This document shows, in pieces, positions 35,475 to 45,069 of a stretch of DNA of 64,000 bases. This stretch comes from Cernens ardua (GTDB taxonomy: Bacteria > Pseudomonadota > Gammaproteobacteria > Pseudomonadales > Halomonadaceae). A program made the position numbers and the translations under genes. The notes beneath the pieces are model-generated. The model saw only the letters and a list, made by a program, of their open reading frames with translations, was not told the DNA's origin and did not search any database. The stretch spans positions 459,146 to 523,145 of the forward strand of contig NZ_JBPCZH010000002.1 of the NCBI RefSeq assembly GCF_051251085.1, read 5' to 3'. Every line of letters starts with the position of its first letter. The stretch's first letter is position 1.

Positions 35475-36644
35475 CTATTTGATTGGTTTTTTTGAAACTT
35501 TTTGTTTATAGTTTTTGGGGTTCTCATCTGTAGAAGCGTTCATCTTATCTCTCGAGGTTCTTTGCATGTTTCTTCTACGGAATTCCGACTGTTCTTCTGC
35601 AAATAGTGTCCACGCGGCAATAAACAATGCAGCGATAAGGGGGCCAACGACAAAGCCGTTGATACCGAACATGGAGAGGCCGCCGATGGTAGAAATAAGC
35701 ACCATATAGTCGGGAAGTTTGGTTTCTTTTCCTACCAGCGGTGGACGTAGTACATTATCCACCATCCCGATGATGCATACGCCGACAAAGATCAGTATGC
35801 CACCGCTGATATAGTCGCCCACGACCAGTAAATATACGGCGACAGGTATCCACACAATAGCGGCGCCTATTGCGGGTAAGAGTGACATAAATCCCATCAT
35901 GACACCGCACAGTAGCGCGGCGTTAATACCCAATAGCCAGAAAGTGACACCTCCGATAACTCCCTGCACGATCGCAATGATAACGTTACCTTTCACCGTG
36001 GCACGCACCACCGCGGTAAATTTGCTTACCAACTGGTTGGTGTAATCTTCACTCAGTGGGATAGCGGCGAGGATTTGATTTCCCAGCCTCTGTCCATCAC
36101 GGTAAAGATAGAAAAGCAGGTACAACATGATGCCGAGCCCCACACTGAATTCCAGCGTATTCTGTCCGAAGGAAAAAATACTGGAGGCCAGCATCTGACT
36201 ACCTTGTGCCGCGCCGGATGATAAATGCTCTCTCAGCTCAGATAGATTACCCAAGCGGTAATGGTTAATGAAATGGATAACGCGTGGGGGAATCGCATTT
36301 TGAATACGTATAAGATACGCATTGAAATCGATATCACCACTTCGCAGATGGGTATAGACCGAAGCGCCTTCTCTTACCAAAGCCCCAATAATCAAGGAGG
36401 TAGGAATGATGACGATAAAAATACAGACGGTGACACTCATGAGCGCAGCCAGATTACCGCGCCCTTTAAACCAACGATAAAAAGCATTGTTCATCGGCTG
36501 AAAGAGTATCGCTAGAATCACTGCCCAGAAAATAGCACCGTAATGGGGCTTGATGAGCATGAAAAACGCCACGGTCACCAGCGCGAGCAGGAGAACAAAG
36601 GCTTTGTGCTGAGTTACTGTTTGCATCCGAGAAAATCCCTTCAC
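35475..36644 (-). CDS. AI-2E family permease (YdiK/PerM-like)
   Basis: 389-residue membrane protein with about eight helices. The typical AI-2E family pattern is seen: HYGAIFWAVILAILFQPM near the N-terminus, GVIGGVTFWLLGINAALLCGVMMGFMSLLPAIGAAIVWIPVA centrally, and DNVLRPPLVGKETKLPDYMVLISTIGGLSMFGINGFVVGPLIAAL near the C-terminus. Members include exporters of autoinducer 2 and Na+/H+ antiporters, so the substrate cannot be assigned. A basic tail of about 35 residues ends the protein. Two starts (M1 and M7) are possible. Confidence 0.88.
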   Translation of the reverse strand: MKGFSRMQTVTQHKAFVLLLALVTVAFFMLIKPHYGAIFWAVILAILFQPMNNAFYRWFKGRGNLAALMSVTVCIFIVIIPTSLIIGALVREGASVYTHLRSGDIDFNAYLIRIQNAIPPRVIHFINHYRLGNLSELREHLSSGAAQGSQMLASSIFSFGQNTLEFSVGLGIMLYLLFYLYRDGQRLGNQILAAIPLSEDYTNQLVSKFTAVVRATVKGNVIIAIVQGVIGGVTFWLLGINAALLCGVMMGFMSLLPAIGAAIVWIPVAVYLLVVGDYISGGILIFVGVCIIGMVDNVLRPPLVGKETKLPDYMVLISTIGGLSMFGINGFVVGPLIAALFIAAWTLFAEEQSEFRRRNMQRTSRDKMNASTDENPKNYKQKVSKKPIK

Positions 36645-36818
36645 CTTATAGTGTTTGTTATCACTTTACCGATGGCAGTGATCCAGAGCTGACATGTCAT
36701 CAAGCATAGCGGTTTACGACTTTATTCGCCTTTAATGAGTTTACGCCTTGCATTTTTTTGCTCGATTCGGGGCCAGGCGCGGTGTCCTGTCCATGCAAGA
36801 AATCACGATCATCTCCAG

Positions 36819-36858
36819 TGTCTCTGATGATCGATACCAATGTCTCTGATGATCGATA
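36819..36858. repeat. Tandem duplication, 18-base unit, period 22
   Basis: TGTCTCTGATGATCGATA occurs at 36819-36836 and again at 36841-36858 with no mismatch. Confidence 0.9.
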
Positions 36859-36940
36859 GTATGGATGTTGGCAACGGAAAGTGATATTCGGAGATGGGGG
36901 AGAGCGGTGAAGGCCCTGAGCGAGAGGCTATACTGGCTGA

Positions 36941-36968
36941 TTTAGTCCGCCAAAACAAGCGGACTAAA
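36941..36968 (-). terminator. Hairpin downstream of speD
   Basis: Perfect 10-base arms TTTAGTCCGC/GCGGACTAAA with an eight-base loop, about 100 bases past the speD stop. No clear T-run follows on either strand, so terminator activity is uncertain. Confidence 0.5.
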
Positions 36969-37064
36969 AGAGGGCACAGGCGCCGTTGGGCTGAGTGTGA
37001 ATGACATGGCCCGTTGACACTTTCCGTTATTCTCAATAAAAAGTGTGACCTCGATTCATCCACG

Positions 37065-37928
37065 CTAATCGAGATTACGTGAGTAGAAAATTTCCAGCAT
37101 CTCTCGACGTAAGCCTGATTCTATCGATGCTGCCTTTTCAAAGGAGATATCGCGCTTGGTAATGCCAAACAGGTAGTTGTCGAGGTCAAATTCCTTCAGC
37201 AGCATTTTGGTATGAAACAGGTTTTCCTGATAGACATTCACATCGATCATTTGATATCGGCGTTTGGTGTCTTCAGCCAGATAATCCTGAATCGAGGTGA
37301 TCTCGTGATCAATAAAGAGTTTTCTACCATTGATATCCCGCGTAAAGCCGCGGACACGATAATCCATGGTGACGATATCCGAATCGAAACTATGAATCAG
37401 ATAATTGAGCGCTTTCAACGGTGAAATCATCCCGCAGGTAGAAACATCGATATCCAGACGGAAAGTGCAGATTCCATTTTCCGGATGTGATTCCGGATAG
37501 GTATGAACCGTAACATGGCTTTTGTCGAGATGGCCCACAATGGTTTCAGGGAGAGGTCCCGGGCCAGGCTCCGTATTCACGGGTTCTTCCAGTGCATGCT
37601 CTGCAATCAGGATGGTAACGCTGGCTCCGTGAGGTTCATAATCCTGACGGGCAATATTCAGTACGTGCGCACCAATGATATTGGTGACGTCTTTCAGTAT
37701 TTGAGTCAAACGGTCAGCACTGTAAAGGTCATCGATATAATCAATGTACTCCTCACGTTGCTCGGGCGTTTGCGCGTAACAAATATCGTAGATATTGAAG
37801 CTAAGAGAACTGGTCAGATTATTGAATCCGTGGAGTCTAAGCCTATCGCTCAATTCATGCCCCCCCTTTGGCATATCGGGATTTGCAGGTATCGGTCGTA
37901 AAACCGATGAAGACCCTTGCGATGGCAA
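37065..37928 (-). CDS. speD: S-adenosylmethionine decarboxylase proenzyme
   Basis: Makes the aminopropyl donor for spermidine synthesis. The 287-residue product matches the E. coli-type (class 1A) enzyme: RLHGFNNLTSSLSFNIYDICYA, GASVTILIAE, and the self-cleavage segment LDKSHVTVHTYPESHPENG, where processing between Lys136 and Ser137 creates the pyruvoyl group. The C-terminus VNVYQENLFHTKMLLKEFDLDNYLFGI is also conserved. The start is uncertain: a TTG at 37928 or an ATG at 37874, neither with a good ribosome-binding site. No speE is adjacent. Confidence 0.94.
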   Translation of the reverse strand: MPSQGSSSVLRPIPANPDMPKGGHELSDRLRLHGFNNLTSSLSFNIYDICYAQTPEQREEYIDYIDDLYSADRLTQILKDVTNIIGAHVLNIARQDYEPHGASVTILIAEHALEEPVNTEPGPGPLPETIVGHLDKSHVTVHTYPESHPENGICTFRLDIDVSTCGMISPLKALNYLIHSFDSDIVTMDYRVRGFTRDINGRKLFIDHEITSIQDYLAEDTKRRYQMIDVNVYQENLFHTKMLLKEFDLDNYLFGITKRDISFEKAASIESGLRREMLEIFYSRNLD

Positions 37929-38272
37929 GGTGCCGTATTATGCCCCCATTTCGGCTGAATAACACCTCTCATATGTGATTTGAGGAAGGAAATATACCCG
38001 ACGTTCACAAGAAAAATGTGCAATCAGAAAAGGGGGCGGCATGCATGATCTTTTCCAATGGTACTCCATGCATTGGCATTATTGCGCATCAACCCCAGGT
38101 AATCATGACCCTATAGTTTGAAAATGATTAATAGCTCGCCAGGAACGAGCGGTGAAGGACACGAAAAGGGAAAAGAGAGACGGAAAAAAGAGCGGGGGCA
38201 AAATGATGACTCAACATGTGGAGCGGCATTAGGAAAGAGACGCGCAATTGATATATTCGGCCTGTGATGGGC

Positions 38273-38328
38273 TAGAGCACTAAAATTGGATAGAGCACTA
38301 AAGATTGAGCTGAGCACTAAAGGTCAGC
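38273..38328. repeat. Threefold imperfect tandem repeat, unit 18-20 bases
   Basis: Three consecutive units each containing GAGCACTAAA, starting at 38273, 38291 and 38311. Confidence 0.85.
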
Positions 38329-38370
38329 AATGGAACGGAGGCCCCATGTCCAGTGCCTGCATGCAAGGCG

Positions 38371-38394
38371 AGGCTCTCCTGGAAAGGAGAGCTT
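38371..38394 (-). terminator. Hairpin downstream of the OsmC-type gene
   Basis: Arms GCTCTCCT/AGGAGAGC plus two flanking pairs and a four-base loop, 17 bases past the stop codon. The tail is not T-rich. Confidence 0.55.
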
Positions 38395-38410
38395 CAATCA
38401 AAGGCAAGTA

Positions 38411-38836
38411 TCAGGTATCGGCTTCGTGGACTTCATACTCGTGAGTAATTTCCACTCCCCCTTTGGTCAGCATCAGGGAAGCGCTGCAATATTTGTCAGC
38501 CGAAAGTTCCACGGCACGTTTGACTTGTGTTTCCTTGAGGTTGTGTCCGGTAACAATAAATTTGATGTGAATTCGCGTAAACACGGAAGGCACTGTATCA
38601 GCACGTTCGGCATCCAGTTTTACTTTACAGTCGACCACGTTTTGACGCGCTTTGGAAAGAATCTCGATCACATCGAAGGAGGTACAGCCCCCCAACCCCA
38701 TAAGCACCATTTCCATCGGGCGTGGGCCTGTGTTACGCCCGCCATGATCGGGTGATCCATCCATAACGACGCTATGGCCGCTTCCCGCTTCTGCTACAAA
38801 TTGGCGCCCATTGGTCCAATTGATTTCTGCTTTCAT
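38411..38836 (-). CDS. OsmC/Ohr-family protein (YhfA-like)
   Basis: 141 residues from the ATG at 38836, preceded by GAGGAG; the longer ORF to 38941 has no supporting homology. The two redox cysteines of the OsmC fold are present, Cys51 in GLGGCTSFDV and Cys117 in DKYCSASLML. The whole resembles the YhfA branch (NGRQFVAEAGSGHSVVMDG...GPRPMEMVLMGLGGC) rather than Ohr or OsmC proper. A thiol-peroxidase role is known for the superfamily but not shown for this branch. Confidence 0.85.
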   Translation of the reverse strand: MKAEINWTNGRQFVAEAGSGHSVVMDGSPDHGGRNTGPRPMEMVLMGLGGCTSFDVIEILSKARQNVVDCKVKLDAERADTVPSVFTRIHIKFIVTGHNLKETQVKRAVELSADKYCSASLMLTKGGVEITHEYEVHEADT

Positions 38837-39124
38837 GCTGTTCTCCTCGAGTATGTCGCGGCATGCAGGGAGTAAGCTGTGCTTCTGCGATAAATTGAAA
38901 TCGTAAACGGCAGCTACATCATCCGCCCGACACACCATCAAATATCAAGATGCCACCATGCTACCAATTTTGCATCCCTCAGCGGTAGTCATTAAGGCGT
39001 TGTCCTTCGACAGTGCCTGTTTGAGCCTGCCCTATGAACGTGATTTTTTAGATTGTCTTATAAAAGTCTTTGGCAAACAGTTGTCAAGTGCGGTTGTTAC
39101 GTATGGTTATGAAGATGATTGCTA

Positions 39125-39200
39125 ATGTCGTTGCTGATGATGTCGTTGTTGTTGATGTAGTTGTTGTTGATGTAGCGGTTAATGTAGTGGTTAACATGGC
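39125..39200. repeat. Imperfect short tandem repeats (GTTGTTGATGTAG type)
   Basis: Successive imperfect copies of a trinucleotide-rich unit containing GTTGTTGATGTAG and GTTAATGTAG. Confidence 0.7.
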
Positions 39201-39421
39201 TGTTGGGTCGCATTTTGAGTGAGTCTCTACCGGGATAAAGTTGTTACGGTAGATGGTGTCGGGGAAGTTGGCTATCGCGAGAAATCGTTGAAGGAGAGAA
39301 TTGAAAAGTTCGATTGCCAGTTGTTTGCAAGCCAGTTATTCGCACGTGGTTATTGGAAAACACGTTTTTGTTAAACACATTGCTGCCAAACACATTGTTG
39401 TCAAGTCTCGTTATGTGAAAA

Positions 39422-39450
39422 TTAGCTCTGTGCCTATTTAGCTCTGTGCC
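39422..39450. repeat. Tandem duplication, 13-base unit, period 16
   Basis: TTAGCTCTGTGCC at 39422-39434 and 39438-39450, identical. Confidence 0.88.
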
Positions 39451-39593
39451 CATACAGTTGAGTGATCGATGCCATGTGAACATCATGCGTTGGTGTACTT
39501 GCTTGTATCTGTTTGTAATGAAGATAGAGCACAATCCAGGCGGTTATAGCGTCACTTTTGCTGAGGAGAGGGGAAATGGGCGTGATTCACCCC

Positions 39594-39612
39594 ACGAGGC
39601 CGGGCGCCTCGT
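39594..39612 (-). terminator. Hairpin downstream of murU
   Basis: Arms ACGAGGC/GCCTCGT with a five-base loop, 43 bases past the murU stop; no T-run. Confidence 0.45.
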
Positions 39613-39654
39613 ACGGTATCACCCCCTCTAAAGCGCCTGTATATATTGAAAGGC

Positions 39655-40329
39655 TTACCCATGACCAAGGCGTTTTTCCAGTGCTGCCAACCGCTCGGGT
39701 GTACCCACGTCTACCCAGTCACCGGTATAGAGTGAACCGCTGACCTTATCTGCCTCAATCGCTTTTTTAAGTGGGTGAACCAGCGCACAGGACGCTCCAT
39801 CCTCGAGCGCGCTTACCAGTCCTGGTGACAGCACGGAAATACCCGCATAGACCTGTTTGCCTGGCCCTTCGAGTCGTAACCGGCCCTGTGGCGTCAAATG
39901 GAAGTCTCCTGAACGATGGTGCTGTGCAGAAGGAATCATGACCAGATGAGCCAGATCATCATGTAGTGGCATTGTGGAGAGCGCGTAAAAATCGAGTTCC
40001 GTCCATACATCCCCATTCACCAATAGGAAAGGGGCGTCACCCAACAGCGGTAGCGCATGTCGAATGCCACCGGCTGTCTCCAGTGCCTGCTCTTCAATAC
40101 TCCATGAAATATCAACACCCAACTCATGCCCATCGCCCAAAGCGGCTACCAGCTGATCTGCCCGATAGGCAGCATTGATGACCAGTTCAGTAATGCCGCT
40201 ATCACGCAAGCGCTCTATATGGTGTTGAATCAGAGGCTTTCCCGCCACATTCAGCAGCGGTTTGGGCACCGTGTCTGTTAACGGCGCCATGCGTTTGCCA
40301 CGGCCAGCAGCCAGAATCATTGCTTTCAT
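39655..40329 (-). CDS. murU: N-acetylmuramate-1-phosphate uridylyltransferase
   Basis: 224-residue nucleotidyltransferase with the sugar-nucleotide signature MKAMILAAGRGKRMAPLTDTVPKPLLNVAGKPLI, a GDVWTELDF metal-binding segment and a GDWVDVGTPERL C-terminus. MurU converts MurNAc-1-phosphate to UDP-MurNAc in the pathway that bypasses de novo synthesis and lowers fosfomycin sensitivity in pseudomonads. It overlaps amgK by four bases. Assignment to MurU rather than a hexose-1-phosphate transferase rests on this pairing and the lptD neighbourhood. Confidence 0.92.
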   Translation of the reverse strand: MKAMILAAGRGKRMAPLTDTVPKPLLNVAGKPLIQHHIERLRDSGITELVINAAYRADQLVAALGDGHELGVDISWSIEEQALETAGGIRHALPLLGDAPFLLVNGDVWTELDFYALSTMPLHDDLAHLVMIPSAQHHRSGDFHLTPQGRLRLEGPGKQVYAGISVLSPGLVSALEDGASCALVHPLKKAIEADKVSGSLYTGDWVDVGTPERLAALEKRLGHG

Positions 40330-41411
40330 GCAGGTATTGCCTTATGTGCCTGTTGTAAATCGTGTAGTGCTGTTGTCATCCGGGGCTCGAACGTGGTGTT
40401 CAACCAGTTCAGAAAACCATTGAATAATGCGGTGTTATCTACGTCTCTGGCGGCCAGACCTGCCAGCGCTTCCTTGAGATGTGCCAGGAAATGAACCTCA
40501 TGGTTCAACAGGTAGCGCGATTTTCCATCCTGCTCCAACAAACGGCAAAACAGGCCCAGAACTTTAAGGGAACGTTGTGCCGTTGTTTCATCGATCCAAC
40601 AGAAATACTGATCCTCTGATGTTTCTGTTGTTAGCCCTGCAGCCAGCGCAGCCTGATGGTGTTTTCTATAATAGAACTGCTGTTGTTCCAATGGCCAGGG
40701 CGGGTTTCTGTCTCGTAACAATGAACCCGGATCATAACCAATACCGCCTGCCCATGCGCCTTGAAAATCAATGATGCGCAAATGTTCCTGCGTATCAATC
40801 ATCAGATTCTCAGGATGAAAATCACGGTGTGTCGTGACGACGGGTTGTTGGCGTATACGGTTGATCAGCAACCCCCGCAGCGCTTCCCATTCGGCAGGTG
40901 GATCAAGCTTTAGCCAATGACCAAGCGCCCACTGCGGGAAAAGATCCAGTTCGTATGAAAGGCGAGTGTTGTCATACGGGGGGAGCATTTTCCAGGGCTG
41001 CTGGGCAATGCGTACATTGAGCTCCATGGCACGTGTAAGCCAGACTTCCTGTTTATCAGGCGTTAGCTGGCCCAGACGTGAACGAAGATGTTCGCCACCA
41101 AGGTCTTCCAGTTCCATAAAGCCGCTGGCAAGATCAGCTGAATATATCTCGGGTACAGGAAGCCCGCTTTGGCGCCAGCGAAGGGCGATATCGATAAAGT
41201 TTCGTGAGCCCTCTTTTTCAGGCGGTGCATCCATCAGGATCATGCTTGATGGTGTCGCTGTTTCTCCCCTTGCCGAAGGTGAGGGGAAAGCCCATCGGTA
41301 GTAACGCCTGAAGCCGGCATCGTCGGCAACCTTGTCGAGTACGATGTCGTTGATGTCGATTGCGTGACGGTTGGCAAGCCATTGGCGTAGGGCCTCAAAA
41401 CGGGCTGACAT
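40326..41411 (-). CDS. amgK: Anomeric MurNAc/GlcNAc kinase
   Basis: 361-residue aminoglycoside-phosphotransferase-like kinase: VVTTHRDFHPENLMID gives the catalytic HRD loop and IIDFQGAWAGGIGYDPGSLLRD the metal-binding segment. AmgK phosphorylates MurNAc and GlcNAc at C1, feeding MurU. The amgK-murU pair, divergent from lptD-surA-rsmA, is the arrangement known from Pseudomonas. First gene of the two-gene unit. Confidence 0.92.
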   Translation of the reverse strand: MSARFEALRQWLANRHAIDINDIVLDKVADDAGFRRYYRWAFPSPSARGETATPSSMILMDAPPEKEGSRNFIDIALRWRQSGLPVPEIYSADLASGFMELEDLGGEHLRSRLGQLTPDKQEVWLTRAMELNVRIAQQPWKMLPPYDNTRLSYELDLFPQWALGHWLKLDPPAEWEALRGLLINRIRQQPVVTTHRDFHPENLMIDTQEHLRIIDFQGAWAGGIGYDPGSLLRDRNPPWPLEQQQFYYRKHHQAALAAGLTTETSEDQYFCWIDETTAQRSLKVLGLFCRLLEQDGKSRYLLNHEVHFLAHLKEALAGLAARDVDNTALFNGFLNWLNTTFEPRMTTALHDLQQAHKAIPA

Positions 41412-42050
41412 TCAGACTCCTGAACTATTGATAGCGCCCGTCATAGTGACATGCGCTGGACCGTTGGTCCTTAAATGAAAATGAATAAATATTTACAGAA
41501 TTATAGCCTTGGCTTGATCGACGATCATACCTTTAAGGCATTATCATGTCGTTTCCCAAACAGTTGTTTTTTTCGAGTAGTTGTTTTTTCAAATAGTTTT
41601 TAAAGGAACCGGTTTTTAGGGAAATGGTTTTTAGAACAAATGTTTTTTTAGAATAAATGTTTTTCTAGAACAGTAGCAGGTGTCAGGAAAATGGCTGTTT
41701 TCGAGAACAAGAGGCTGTGCCTGGTTGACGCATTGCGCTCCACCAAGCATGCTTGTGCGCAGAATGCTCGTGCGAGTGATATTGCCCTCTGAGGTTTCTT
41801 GCACGGATTCACTCTATTTTGCAACCGGTTCTCTTTTATTCAATACTCAAGGTTATTGGGAGCCGAAGATATTTGGTCAGTACCCATTTCAAGTGCACAC
41901 CGTGTTTGTTTATCGAGGCGGCGGATGGTTCGCTGACAAAGGTCCTTCCACGATAATGAAAGCGCATGGTTGCGGTAAGCACATGGTATTGGAAAGCGCT
42001 ATACTGCACTGATTACACCGTATTAATAAAAAGCAAGGACACAATGTATT
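41412..42050. other. Divergent gap between amgK and lptD
   Basis: About 640 bases. The 110-codon ORF at 41680 is not convincing. The stretch 41565-41675 consists of imperfect repeats of a GTTTTT(T)AGAA-like unit. No convincing sigma-E promoter for lptD was found by eye. Confidence 0.55.
41565..41675. repeat. T-rich imperfect tandem repeats upstream of lptD
   Basis: Six or more imperfect copies of a unit with GTTTTT and AGAA or AAAT, spaced about 15-20 bases apart. Confidence 0.7.
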
Positions 42051-44534
42051 ATGGCCCAGCGCCCATTCTGGACGGCGACCGCTCTTACTGGCGTGTTTAC
42101 CAGCCTGCTCCCTGCAGTGACCATGGCGGCACCCTTGCCCTCCACTTTACCTGCTAGCCAGCTTGACTGGCATGCATGGGGAGCCAATCGCCCGGCAGGG
42201 GAGCTCTGTAGCGGTTACTACCTGATGCCCAGTTATTCCCTGGATGCCCCCAAGGACCCCAGTCAGGTCAATAGCCAGTCCGATAATGCCAGCTATAGCG
42301 AGCAAGGGCTTTCGACCCTCGATGGTAATGTTATTCTGCGAAAACAGAATGAACAGTTACAGGCCAACAAGGCCACATTGAATTCGACGCGCACCGGGGT
42401 AACGCTGACTGGTCCGTTAACCTATCGCCAACCCAATACGCTGGTTCGAGGGAGTACGGGTAATGTGTCACTGAACAGTGATGCCGCCGATGTGGAGCAG
42501 GCCCACTATGTCTTTGACACGTCTCACGCGCGTGGTGATGCAGACAGTCTGCAGAGGTTGGATGATGGGCGTTACATGATGCGCAATGCCACCTATACGA
42601 CGTGTGATCCTCAAAGTAGCCTGTGGATGATCCAGGGCGACAAGATCATCATTAATCGTGCACAGGGTTACGGCGTGGCAACGGGCACCAAATTGCGGAT
42701 TCACAATGTGCCGGTGTTTTATTGGCCCTGGATGCGTTTCCCTATTGATAAGCGTCGTTTGACCGGACTGCTTTATCCGACCATCAGTTATTCCAGTCAT
42801 AACGGCTTTGATTACGCTCAACCGATCTATTTGAATCTGGCACCCAATTATGATGCGACCATCACCCCGCGCTTGATGACCGACCGCGGGTTCATGCTGG
42901 GCGGGCAGTTCCGTTATCTGTATACCCATAATCAGGGATCATTGCAGGCTTATTTCATGCCGGATGATCAAAGCCACGGGGATGGAAGCCGTAATGACGA
43001 CTTCAAGGGGAATAACCGCTGGTTCGTCAACTATATGCATGATGGTAGCTTCAATAGCCGTACCACGTATTCTCTACGTTATGGCGCTGCCAGTGACGGT
43101 AAGTTCTTCCATGATTTCGGCAACGATTACCTGACTCGTCAGAGCGATAATCTGGAACGCCGTGCACAAATCGATTATCAGGGTAATGTCTGGCACCTGG
43201 AAGCGTTGGCACGTGGTTATCAAGTCATGGAAAACCCGGTCAACCCGAATGACAAGCCATTCAATCAGTTGCCGTCCCTGACAGCCAATGCCATCTGGCG
43301 CCAGTCCAATGGGTTTTATGAAGAGTTCAACTCGAATGCAACGTATTTCGAGCGGGGTGCCAACTCCAATTATTTCAATCGTGTGCCGAGCCTTGATAAC
43401 TGGTATTCCAATACATGGGATGACTTCCTGACCTCCAAGGTGAATGGCGCTCGTGTCAATATTGCGCCAGCGATCGGTTATAATGCGACGCCGTCATGGG
43501 GATTCTTCAAGCCTCGTGCACAAATGTATTTGACCCAGTATGAGCTGAACTGGCGTAGTCAGTACAACAAGGGATGGGACAAACATCCCACGCGTACCAT
43601 TCCCGTACTCAGTGTGGATTCCGGCCTGAATTTCACTCGTAACATCCGCCTGTTTGGTCACGGATACCGCCAGACCCTGACACCTAGGTTGTTCTACGCC
43701 TATGTGCCTTACCGTAATCAGAATCATTACCCTGAGTTTGATACGGCCATTACGAACCCCTCATATGATCAACTGTGGTCACCCTATCGCTTCAATGGGA
43801 TTGACCGTATTGGTGACGTCAACAAAATCAGCTATGGAGTGAGTTCCAGCTTTTTTGATGATGCGACCGGTTTCCAGCGGTTCCAGATCCAGCTGGGGCA
43901 AAGCCATTACTTCCAGAATCGTCGTGTTACGGATAATGACCCCAGCAAGGATTATGACAATCCGAACAGTTATTATCATTACTACCTGACGCGGAAATAT
44001 TCCCCCGCCATCGGTCAGTTTGTCTGGAATTTCAACAATGACTGGAGTGCTCGTTACGCCATTCATTACGATACGCAACACGGTCATGTAGAGCAGAATG
44101 ACAATTATCTGACCTATCACAATAGTACGACCGGTAACGTCCTGAATCTGGGGCAGCGCTGGGTGCGTCAAGGCTATGATATCTCCGGCGATCGGGACGA
44201 CCGTTACGGTTACAACCGCAATGAGTTTGACGTTTCGTTCGCATGGCATGTAACGCCCGCGGTATCCTTTATCGGACGTTACCTGTATGACCAGACCAAC
44301 AAGCGTGGGCTGGACAAATTGTTGGGTGTCCAGGTAGATGACTGCTGTTATGCGGTTCAAATTGCATGGCGCAAGTATATTGATGAAGAGGGAACGGCCT
44401 ACACCATCCGTGATGACCATGCGAACAGTGGTATTTTCCTGCGTTTCGTATTCAAGGGGCTGGGTGGTCTGGGGCAAAACCCCAATACAGCATTCCAACA
44501 GGCTATTCCCAATTACAAGCCTGAACGCTTTTGA
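42051..44534 (+). CDS. lptD: LPS-assembly outer-membrane protein
   Basis: 827 residues. A signal peptide (about residues 1-26, ending VTMAA) precedes an N-terminal OstA-type periplasmic domain and a large C-terminal beta-barrel rich in aromatic strands. LptD with LptE inserts lipopolysaccharide into the outer leaflet. Four cysteines are placed as the family requires for the two long-range disulfides: Cys53, one in TYTTCDPQ, and the pair in DDCCYAVQIAW. The segment RIHNVPVFYWPWMRFPID is diagnostic. Downstream surA encodes the chaperone that helps fold LptD. Confidence 0.96.
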   Translation: MAQRPFWTATALTGVFTSLLPAVTMAAPLPSTLPASQLDWHAWGANRPAGELCSGYYLMPSYSLDAPKDPSQVNSQSDNASYSEQGLSTLDGNVILRKQNEQLQANKATLNSTRTGVTLTGPLTYRQPNTLVRGSTGNVSLNSDAADVEQAHYVFDTSHARGDADSLQRLDDGRYMMRNATYTTCDPQSSLWMIQGDKIIINRAQGYGVATGTKLRIHNVPVFYWPWMRFPIDKRRLTGLLYPTISYSSHNGFDYAQPIYLNLAPNYDATITPRLMTDRGFMLGGQFRYLYTHNQGSLQAYFMPDDQSHGDGSRNDDFKGNNRWFVNYMHDGSFNSRTTYSLRYGAASDGKFFHDFGNDYLTRQSDNLERRAQIDYQGNVWHLEALARGYQVMENPVNPNDKPFNQLPSLTANAIWRQSNGFYEEFNSNATYFERGANSNYFNRVPSLDNWYSNTWDDFLTSKVNGARVNIAPAIGYNATPSWGFFKPRAQMYLTQYELNWRSQYNKGWDKHPTRTIPVLSVDSGLNFTRNIRLFGHGYRQTLTPRLFYAYVPYRNQNHYPEFDTAITNPSYDQLWSPYRFNGIDRIGDVNKISYGVSSSFFDDATGFQRFQIQLGQSHYFQNRRVTDNDPSKDYDNPNSYYHYYLTRKYSPAIGQFVWNFNNDWSARYAIHYDTQHGHVEQNDNYLTYHNSTTGNVLNLGQRWVRQGYDISGDRDDRYGYNRNEFDVSFAWHVTPAVSFIGRYLYDQTNKRGLDKLLGVQVDDCCYAVQIAWRKYIDEEGTAYTIRDDHANSGIFLRFVFKGLGGLGQNPNTAFQQAIPNYKPERF

Positions 44535-45069
44535 CGGGATGTTGCCGGATTGAATGTTCGCAGTTAATTGTTTTTTCGCAGCAACGTTTGGATGAATCAC
44601 GAACGTTTGGATGAATCACGAATGAAAGGGCCTACCGGTTTCATTTCATGGGAACGGTGGGCGCCCTGGCTTCTCAGGTTTAACGCGTGGAATAAAATGG
44701 TGCGTATCCGGTATCCTGTTTTTATATCCTTTACGTTTTACGAAGGGTGAGGCCAGTGTTGTATACTTGGCACTGGACAAACCGTCGTCCAATTGGGATG
44801 CTGCCGTTAGCCGTATCCAAAAACAAACGTTAAGAAACGGTTTTTTGAAATGGGTGTTAACGGTAATATTGCTGATGGCAATGAAGGCTTTTCCCGGGAT
44901 AGGTAAAACATCTATCCAAAATGGCTGTCATACATGAGGCTGATGTTATGTTTACTTCATGGTCATGCCGCCGTCTGGTGACCGCATCAGGTGATCGTAT
45001 AAAATTCGCTAATTGTGCTCAGTTAATGAGCATATTTGAAATGGCAATGCTTTATCTCAAGGTTCATAT
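44535..45069. other. Gap between lptD and surA
   Basis: About 535 bases with no gene, but with a perfect tandem duplication at its start. TATAAA at 44998-45003 is a possible surA -10 box. In many relatives lptD and surA are closely spaced; here they are likely expressed from separate promoters. Confidence 0.5.
44583..44620. repeat. Perfect tandem duplication, 19-base unit
   Basis: AACGTTTGGATGAATCACG at 44583-44601 is repeated immediately at 44602-44620. Confidence 0.95.

Larger units (their letters stand above)
36645..37064. other. Gap between the AI-2E gene and speD
   Basis: 420 bases without a gene. It holds an 18-base tandem repeat (36819-36858) and a perfect hairpin (36941-36968) behind speD. 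Confidence 0.6.
37929..38410. other. Gap between speD and the OsmC-type gene
   Basis: About 480 bases with no gene. It has a purine-rich stretch (about 38148-38205), a threefold imperfect repeat (38273-38328) and the hairpin behind the OsmC gene. Confidence 0.6.
38837..39654. other. Repeat-rich gap between the OsmC-type gene and murU
   Basis: About 820 bases. The 96-codon ORF at 39244-39534 only translates repeats (NNVFGSNVFNKNVFSNN). Contains GTTGTTGATGTAG-type repeats (about 39125-39200), AAACACATTG twice (39373-39397) and TTAGCTCTGTGCC twice (39422-39450). Confidence 0.6.

Noticed and set aside
36781..39450. Clusters of direct repeats considered as a CRISPR array
   Set aside because: The repeats differ in sequence, have short or no spacers, occur only two or three times, and no cas genes are present.
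39244..39534. 96-codon minus-strand ORF with NNVF/NKNVF repeats
   Set aside because: It only translates short DNA repeats; no ribosome-binding site and no known fold.
41680..42012. 110-codon ORF upstream of lptD
   Set aside because: Starts in T-rich repeats, Cys- and Trp-rich translation of no known type, and no ribosome-binding site.
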